Source: Streptomyces sp. P3
GTDB taxonomy: Bacteria; Actinomycetota; Actinomycetes; Streptomycetales; Streptomycetaceae
Length of the DNA: 64,000 bases
Assembly (NCBI GenBank): GCA_016893485.2
Contig: JAFEKX020000001.1
Location: forward strand, 2,170,001 to 2,234,000
Reading direction: 5' to 3'
Shown: positions 59,038 through 64,000 of the stretch, one piece after another
How the letters are laid out: every line of letters begins with the position of its first letter
Position numbering within the stretch: the stretch's first letter is position 1
Translations under genes and position numbers: made by a program
Notes under the pieces: model-generated
What the model was told of the DNA's origin: nothing
Database searches by the model: none
What the model saw: only the letters and a program-made list of their open reading frames with translations

Positions 59038-62000
59038 CCTTCGACACGCTGCTGATCGCCAACCGGGGCGAGATCGCCGTCCGCATCATCCGCGCGGCCC
59101 GCGAACTCGGCCTGCGCACGGTCGCCGTGTACTCCGACGCCGACCGCGCCGCACCCCATGTCCGCCTCGCCGACGAAGCGGTTCGACTCGGCCCGGCCCC
59201 CGCCAAGGAGTCGTACCTGGACGCCGACCTGGTCCTCAAGGCGGCCAAGGACACCGGCGCGGGCGCGATCCACCCCGGCTACGGCTTCCTCTCCGAGGAC
59301 GCGGCCTTCGCCCGCCGCTGCGAGGACGCCGGAATCGTCTTCGTGGGCCCGACCCCGGACAGCTGGAGCTGTTCGGCGCGAAGCACACGGCACGAGCGGC
59401 GGCCGAGGCGGCGGGTGTCCAACTGGCGCCCGGCACAGGCCTGTTGCCGGACCTGGCCGAGGCGCTCAGCCAAGCCGCCCTCATCGGCTACCCCGTCATG
59501 CTCAAGGCGACCGGCGGAGGCGGCGGCATCGGCATGTCGGCCTGCCACTCCCCCGCCGAACTCACCGAGGCCTGGGACCGGGTCCAGCGGGTCGCCGCCG
59601 CCTCCTTCTCCTCCGCCGGCGTCTTCCTGGAACGCCTCGTCGAACACGCCCGCCACGTCGAGGTACAGGTCTTCGGCGACGGCGAGGGCAAGGTCGTCAC
59701 CTTCGGCGACCGCGACTGCTCCCTCCAGCGCCGCAACCAGAAGGTCCTGGAGGAGGCCCCCGCACCGGACCTCCCCGACCACATCCGCACCCAACTGGCA
59801 TCTTCCGCGCGCGAGTTGTGCATCTCCGTCGGCTACCGCTCCGCCGGAACCGTCGAGTTCGTCTACGACGCCACCCGCGAGGAGGCCTACTTCCTGGAGG
59901 TCAACACCCGCCTCCAGGTGGAACATCCGGTCACCGAGGAGATCTACGGCGTCGACCTGGTCGCCTGGATGCTGCGGCTGGCCCGGGGCGAGTCCGACGT
60001 GGTCCGCGACCCGGGCACCCCGCGCGGCCACGCCGTCGAGGCCCGCGTCTACGCCGAGGACCCGTCCCGTGAACACCGGCCCAGCGCGGGCCTGTTGACC
60101 CGGGTCGAGTTCCCGGAGGGCGTGCGTGTCGACGGCTGGGTGGAGACCGGCACCGAGGTGACGACGTCGTACGACCCGATGCTCGCGAAGGTCATCGCAT
60201 ACGGCTCGGACCGCGCCGAAGCGCTCCGACGGCTCGACGAGGCACTGGCCCGCACCCGCGTGGACGGCATCGAGACGAACCTCGGCCTGGTCCGAGCGGC
60301 CCTGGCGCAACCGGACTTCAGAGCAGCCGCCCACTCCACGGCGACCCTCGCCACCATCACGGACCCCACGCCCCGCATCGAGATCGTCTCCGGCGGCACC
60401 CTCACCACGGTCCAGGACTGGCCAGGCCGTACCGGCTACTGGCAGGTCGGCGTACCGCCGTGCGGCCCGATGGACGACCTCTCCTTCCGCCTCGGCAACC
60501 GCGCGCTCGGCAACGAGGAGGGGCACCCCGGCCTCGAATGCACCCTCCAGGGACCGACGTTGAGGTTCACCCACGCCACCACGGTGTGCGTGTCGGGCGC
60601 CCCGGCACAGGTGACGGTGAACAGTACGCCCGTTGCTCAGTGGAAGCCGGTGACGGTATCCGCGGGATCGGTCCTGGAGATCGGCGCTCCGGCCGAACAC
60701 GGCCTGCGCACCTACGTGTTGGTCGCGGGCGGCCTGGACGTCCCCGGCTTCCTCGGCAGCGCGAGCACCTTCACGCTGGGCCGGTTCGGCGGGCACGGCG
60801 GCCGGGCGCTGCGCACCGGTGACGTCCTGCACGGCGGCACGGTCGCCCAGGGCACGGCGGTGCCGCTCGCCGACCGCCCGGTCTTCGGCGCCGTATGGGA
60901 CGTGGCGGCGGTCGAAGGTCCGCACGCGGCACCGGAGTTCTTCACCGAGGACGACATCCGCGACTTCTACGCGGCCGAGTGGAAGGTCCACTTCAACTCG
61001 GCGCGCACAGGTGTCCGCCTGGTCGGCCCGAAGCCCCGCTGGGCCCGCACCGACGGCGGCGAGGCGGGCCTGCACCCGTCCAACATCCACGACACCCCGT
61101 ACTCGGTCGGCGCCGTCGACTACACGGGCGACATGCCGGTCCTCCTCGGCCCCGACGGCCCGTCCCTCGGCGGCTTCGTCTGCCCGGCCACGGTCATCAG
61201 CCAACAGCGATGGAAACTGGGCCAGTTCAGGCCAGGCGACACCGTGCGCTTCGTCCCGGTGCACGTCGACGGCTCGCCCCGCCCCGCCATCGTGGACGGC
61301 GGCATCCTGGCGAGGACGGAGACGTCACCTTCCGCCGCAGCGGCGACGACAACCTCCTCGTCGAATTCGGCCCCATGCAGCTGGACTTGGCCCAGCGCAT
61401 GCGGGTCCACGCGTTGATGGAGGCGGTGGCGAAGGCCGACTTCGAGGGCGTCACGGACCTGACCCCGGCATCCGCTCCTCCAGATCCAAACGGACCCGAC
61501 CCGCCTCCCCAAGCCCAACTCCTCACCTCCGTAAGGGAGACAGCGGCAGCACTCCCGCCCACGGACCAACTGATCGTCCCCTCCCGCACGGTCCACCTCC
61601 CCTCTCCTGGGACGACCCGGCCACCCGCGAGGCCATCGCCCGCTACATGGCCGGTGTCCGCGACGACGCCCCCTGGTGCCCCTGGAACATCGAGTTCATC
61701 CGCCGCGTCAACGGCCTCGACTCGGTCGACGACGTCTACGCCACGGTCTTCGACGCGGAGTACCTCGTCCTGGGACTGGGAGACGTCTACTTGGGCGCGC
61801 CGGTGGCCACCCCGCTGGACCCCCGCCACCGCCTGGTCACCACCAAGTACAACCCGGCCCGCACGTGGACGGCGGAGAACTCGGTCGGCATCGGCGGCGC
61901 GTACCTCTGCATCTACGGGATGGAGGGCCCCGGCGGCTACCAGTTCGTGGGCAGGACGACCCAGGTGTGGTCGGGCTGGCAGCAACGCGGTGCGTTCGAG

Positions 62001-62535
62001 CAGGGCTCGCCCTGGCTGCTCCGCTTCTTCGACCGCATCAAGTGGTACCCGGTGGAGCCGGACGAACTCCTCGAACTCCGCGCCGACATCACCTCCGGCC
62101 GCTTCGTCCCCCGCATCGAGGAGGGCACGTTCTCCCTCGCCGAGTACGAGGCGTTCCTCACCGAACACGCCGACTCCATCGCGAAGTTCAGGTCACGCCA
62201 GCAGACCGCGTTCGGCGCGGAACGCGAAGCCTGGGAAGCGGCGGGCGAGTTCACCCGAGCGGAGGCGGCAGCCGCCCCGGCTCCCCCGCAGGCCGAGGTG
62301 ACGGTACCCGCCGGGGACGCCTGGTGGAGGCCGAATTCGCCGCGTCCGTCTGGCAGGTGAACGTGGCGCCCGGCGACGAGGTGGCAGCGGGCCAACCCTG
62401 CTGGCCCTGGAGGCGATGAAGATGGAGTCCAGGGTGCACGCCCCGATGGCCGGCGTGGTGACGGAGATCCTGGCCAGGCCCGGAGACCAGGTGGAGGCGG
62501 GCACGGCACTCCTGGTCCTGGCACCGGCGAGCTGA
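59034..62535 (+). CDS. Biotin-dependent urea/guanidine carboxylase
   Basis: About 1,167 residues. Biotin carboxylase domain ([105 protein letters not shown]), KipA/KipI-like carboxyltransferase halves ([73 protein letters not shown]), and a C-terminal biotinyl domain with EAMKMES. In the presence of DUF1989 genes the substrate is more likely guanidine than urea. ATG overlaps the preceding stop. Breaks near 59365, 61315, 61470, 61605, 62320 and 62400. Confidence 0.9.
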
Positions 62536-62593
62536 ATCCGAGCCCTGAGCCAGGCCGTCGAACCCGCATACCGAACCGCGAGGAGCACCAGAG

Positions 62594-64000
62594 ATGTCGA
62601 CCACCGTGTCCCGAGTCCAAGCCGCCTACGCCCGCATCGAGGCGGTGGACCGCCCGGAGATCTGGATCGACCTGCGCCCGCAGGCGGAGGTCGAACGAGA
62701 GGCGCGGATACTGGACGACCGACTGACGGCGGGCGAACAACTCCCCCTCGCAGGCCGCCTGTTCGCGGCCAAGGGCAACATAGACGTCCACGGCCTCCCG
62801 ACTACCGCGGGCTGCCCGGCCTACGCCTACTCCCCGGAGGCCGACGCCCCGGTGGTGGCGCGCCTCCGCGAGGCCGGCGCGATCGTGCTCGGCACCACGA
62901 ACCTCGACCAGTTCGCCACGGGCCTGGTCGGCACCCGCTCCCCCTACGGCGCGGTCCGCAACGCCCACGACCCGGAACGGATCAGCGGCGGCTCCAGCGC
63001 GGGTTCGGCGGTCGCGGTAGCCCTGGGCATCGTCGACTTCGCCCTCGGCACCGACACGGCGGGCTCCGGCCGGGTCCCCGCCGCCTTCAACGGCATCGTC
63101 GGTCTGAAGCCCACCCGGGGCCTGGTCCCCACGGCGGGCGTGGTCCCGGCCTGCGCCTCCATCGACTGCGTGACGGTCTTCGCCCGCACCCTCCCCGAGG
63201 CCGAACAGGCCCTCACCTTCATGACCTCCCCACCGACCCGCGCCCTCCCGCCCCTCGCCCAGCGCACCCCGGGCCCCTGGCGCATAGCGGTCCCCCCGCG
63301 AGACCAGCTGGGCGAGTTGGACGAGGGCTGGGCGGAGGCCTACGAGGAATCAGTCACCCGCCTCCGCGCAGGGGCTGCGAGATCCGCACCCTGGACCTCA
63401 CCCCCTTCACCGAGGCGGCGGCGATGCTCTACCAGGGAGCGTTCGTCGCCGAGCGCTACACAGCGGTGGGGGCGTTCATCGACAAGGCGATCGCCTCCGG
63501 CACCGAGGGCCTGGACCCCACAGTCGCCGGCATCATCACCAGAGCCCGGGACATCCCGGCCCACCAGCTGTACGCGGACGAGGAACGTCTGGCCGCTCTC
63601 CGTACCCGCGCCCTCTCCGAACTGGCGGACGCGGACGCCCTGTTGCTCCCGACAACCCCGGGCCACCCCACCCTGACCGAGGTGGCAGCCGACCCCCTGG
63701 GCGCGAACGCCCGCCTGGGCCGCTTCACCAACTCGACGAACCTCTTCGACCTGGCAGCGGTGGCCGTCCCGTCCGGCGAGGTGAACGGGCTGCCCTTCGG
63801 CGTGATGCTGATCGGCCCGGCGTTCACGGACGACCGCCTGGCGCGCATCGCCCGCGACCTGACCCCACCGGTGCACCTCGCAGTCGTAGGAGCCCACTTG
63901 ACGGGTCAGCCCCTGAACCCCCAACTCCTGTCCCTGGGCGCCCGTTTGGACCGCACGACGACAACGGCCCCGGTCTACCGCATGCACGCCCTGCCAACAA
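62594..64000 (+). CDS. atzF: Allophanate hydrolase (partial, 3' end outside window)
   Basis: Amidase-signature domain: AAKGNIDVHGLPTTAGCPAYAY (catalytic Lys), GTTNLDQFATGLVGTRSPYGAVRNAHDPERISGGSSAGSAVAVALGIVDFALGTDTAGSGRVPAAFNGIVGLKPTRGLV with the Ser-cisSer-Lys triad. AtzF-type splits allophanate to ammonium and CO2, finishing the pathway after carboxylase and deiminase. Spacing 58 bp after the carboxylase; GAGGAG before ATG 62594. Frame breaks near 63375. The C-terminal domain is cut off by the window end. Confidence 0.92.

Overview
The window reads as a chromosomal core segment of a Streptomyces. GC content and third-position GC are very high, and it carries typical streptomycete genes: infC-rpmI-rplT, pheST, argC-argJ, a conservon with its CYP157-type P450, a MocR regulator, an NsdA-like HTH/TPR regulator, SpoIIE-type phosphatase and GlnA4. 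From memory, gene order and orientation follow the S. coelicolor stretch from argJ/argC to conservon cvn9 (about SCO1579 to SCO1630). The last part, a carboxylase/allophanate hydrolase cluster, looks like a local addition or breakpoint. Most longer genes contain one to four single-base frame breaks, usually in G/C runs and including essential genes (pheS, pheT), so the sequence is best read as an uncorrected draft; gene ends below are joined across such breaks.

Layout. 0-1.5 kb: argJ (partial) and argC behind tandem ARG boxes. 1.6-16.6 kb: accessory metabolism and regulation (TMEM175-like channel, MerR/carboxymuconolactone decarboxylase pair, secreted GH51 arabinofuranosidase, degenerate histidine phosphatase, GNAT, MocR/EamA pair with overlapping start codons, GHL10 hydrolase, 3-hydroxyacyl-CoA dehydrogenase, NsdA-like regulator with NUDIX partner, PP2C phosphatase). 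16.8-24.7 kb, minus strand: translation block infC-rpmI-rplT, trmH-type methyltransferase, sensor kinase and pheS-pheT, with candidate leader attenuators before infC and pheS. 24.8-35.3 kb: small conserved proteins, a D-Ala-D-Ala-type serine hydrolase, a mycosin-like protease, and a very large repeat-rich single-pass membrane protein (about 1,400 codons) whose stop overlaps the protease start; then a D-threonine-aldolase-like PLP enzyme and a secreted HAD phosphatase.

35-41 kb: an ethanolamine/polyamine-type glutamylation cluster (glnA4, aldehyde dehydrogenase, SDR, FadR-type regulator, class-I amidotransferase hydrolase). 40-49 kb: LysR/TDT transporter pair, XRE-cupin regulator with a BtuF-like protein, a glycine-betaine ABC system with a permease-binding protein fusion, a 5'-3' exonuclease, and an iron-box controlled siderophore-interacting protein. 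49.4-51 kb: an APC permease and an RluA-type pseudouridine synthase. 52-56.5 kb: a complete conservon (cvnA-D) plus CYP157-like P450 without the ExxR motif.

56.8-64 kb: a TetR regulator divergent from two DUF1989 proteins, a biotin-dependent urea/guanidine carboxylase and allophanate hydrolase. This is the gene set now known for guanidine breakdown. A 22-bp palindrome lies between TetR and this operon, and a near copy (18/22) lies upstream of the APC permease 8 kb away. This suggests one TetR-controlled guanidine (or urea) regulon with uptake and catabolism, in place of the usual guanidine riboswitch. That regulon and the repeat-rich membrane protein/mycosin pair are the two most interesting systems here.
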